A stretch of 64,000 bases of DNA from Rhodococcus sp. SBT000017 (GTDB lineage: Bacteria; Actinomycetota; Actinomycetes; Mycobacteriales; Mycobacteriaceae). The stretch's first letter is position 1. Every line of letters starts with the position of its first letter. Position numbers and translations under genes: made by a program. Below, piece after piece: positions 63,919 to 64,000 of the stretch. The DNA lies in contig NZ_REFU01000001.1 of assembly GCF_003688915.1 (NCBI RefSeq), positions 1,674,001 through 1,738,000 of the forward strand, read 5' to 3'. A model generated the notes under the pieces. That model did no database searches and was not told the DNA's origin. It saw only the letters and a program-made list of their open reading frames with translations.

Positions 63919-64000
63919 TCAGTGAGCGTGTCCGTGCCCGGAAGCAGGCTCGGAGGCCTCTTCCGGCTTCTCCACGATCGCGCTCTCGGTCGTCAGGATC
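63919..64000 (-). CDS. groEL1: GroEL chaperonin C-terminus (cut by window edge)
   Basis: The last 26 residues of a chaperonin read ILTTESAIVEKPEE, then Ser-Glu-Pro-Ala-Ser and the His-rich end GHGHAH. The His-rich tail marks the GroEL1-type paralogue next to groES in mycobacteria (Rv3417c), rather than the Gly-Met tail of GroEL2. It converges on the terminator after whiB3. The rest lies beyond the window. Confidence 0.92.
   Translation of the reverse strand, partial: ILTTESAIVEKPEEASEPASGHGHAH

Overview
The window is high-GC actinobacterial chromosome, most likely Rhodococcus or a close relative in the Mycobacteriales. It carries a SAM-IV-type riboswitch, an IdeR-like iron box, mycobacterial-type SOS boxes, a WhiB3-type protein, a SigD/RsdA pair and a His-rich GroEL1-like C-terminus. 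From memory, the order of the core genes follows Mycobacterium tuberculosis Rv3330 to Rv3417c: dacB1, YihY protein, trpS, metY/metX, folD, spoU/trmL, dnaE2, acrA1, imuB/imuA', guaA, choD, guaB3, guaB2, Rv3412, rsdA, sigD, Rv3415c, whiB3, groEL1. That block is interrupted by rhodococcal accessory genes. No rRNA, tRNA, prophage, insertion sequence or CRISPR array was seen.

Layout. 1-4.8 kb: edge of an exported protein, a D,D-carboxypeptidase, a YihY/BrkB membrane protein, trpS and exonuclease III flanked by short repeats. 4.8-11.8 kb: a 34-bp tandem array, then eight minus-strand genes read from 11.8 down to 5.0 kb. These are response regulator, histidine kinase, DUF4173, DUF6412, ABC ATPase, DUF6297 permease-like protein, a second DUF6412 and a YidC paralogue. 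This looks like an envelope or membrane-protein biogenesis locus and is the least explained system here. 12-14.3 kb: iron-regulated siderophore-binding lipoprotein and an MFS exporter. 14.3-17.3 kb: direct sulfhydrylation operon metY-metX behind a SAM-IV riboswitch and a Met-Cys-Cys-Cys leader peptide.

17.3-29.5 kb: folD with DUF3017, pentapeptide protein, TrmL, regulators (MerR, HxlR, XRE), three short-chain dehydrogenases, a DUF222/HNH protein and a histidine-kinase-like protein that has lost its phosphorylated histidine and its ATPase domain. 29.5-42.7 kb: the SOS mutasome (dnaE2 and imuA'-imuB, each behind a LexA-type box). Between its two parts lie an MMPL transporter, a two-domain fatty acyl-CoA reductase, a methyltransferase and an ArsR/DUF5937 gene carrying two in-frame TAG codons. 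42.8-53.2 kb is signalling: a Ser/Thr kinase, a TetR gene with paired operators, two NarL-type two-component systems (one with a YqeB-like membrane protein, one LiaFSR-like with PspC domains), and a MerR regulator fused to a sliding-clamp-like domain.

53.2-64 kb: guaA, a ChoD-type GMC oxidoreductase, guaB3, guaB, DUF5319, the SigD/anti-SigD pair, an Rv3415c homologue, whiB3 behind a long untranslated region, and the start of groEL1. Core genes are called with high confidence. Function is open for the DUF genes, the clamp-fused regulator and the degenerate kinase.
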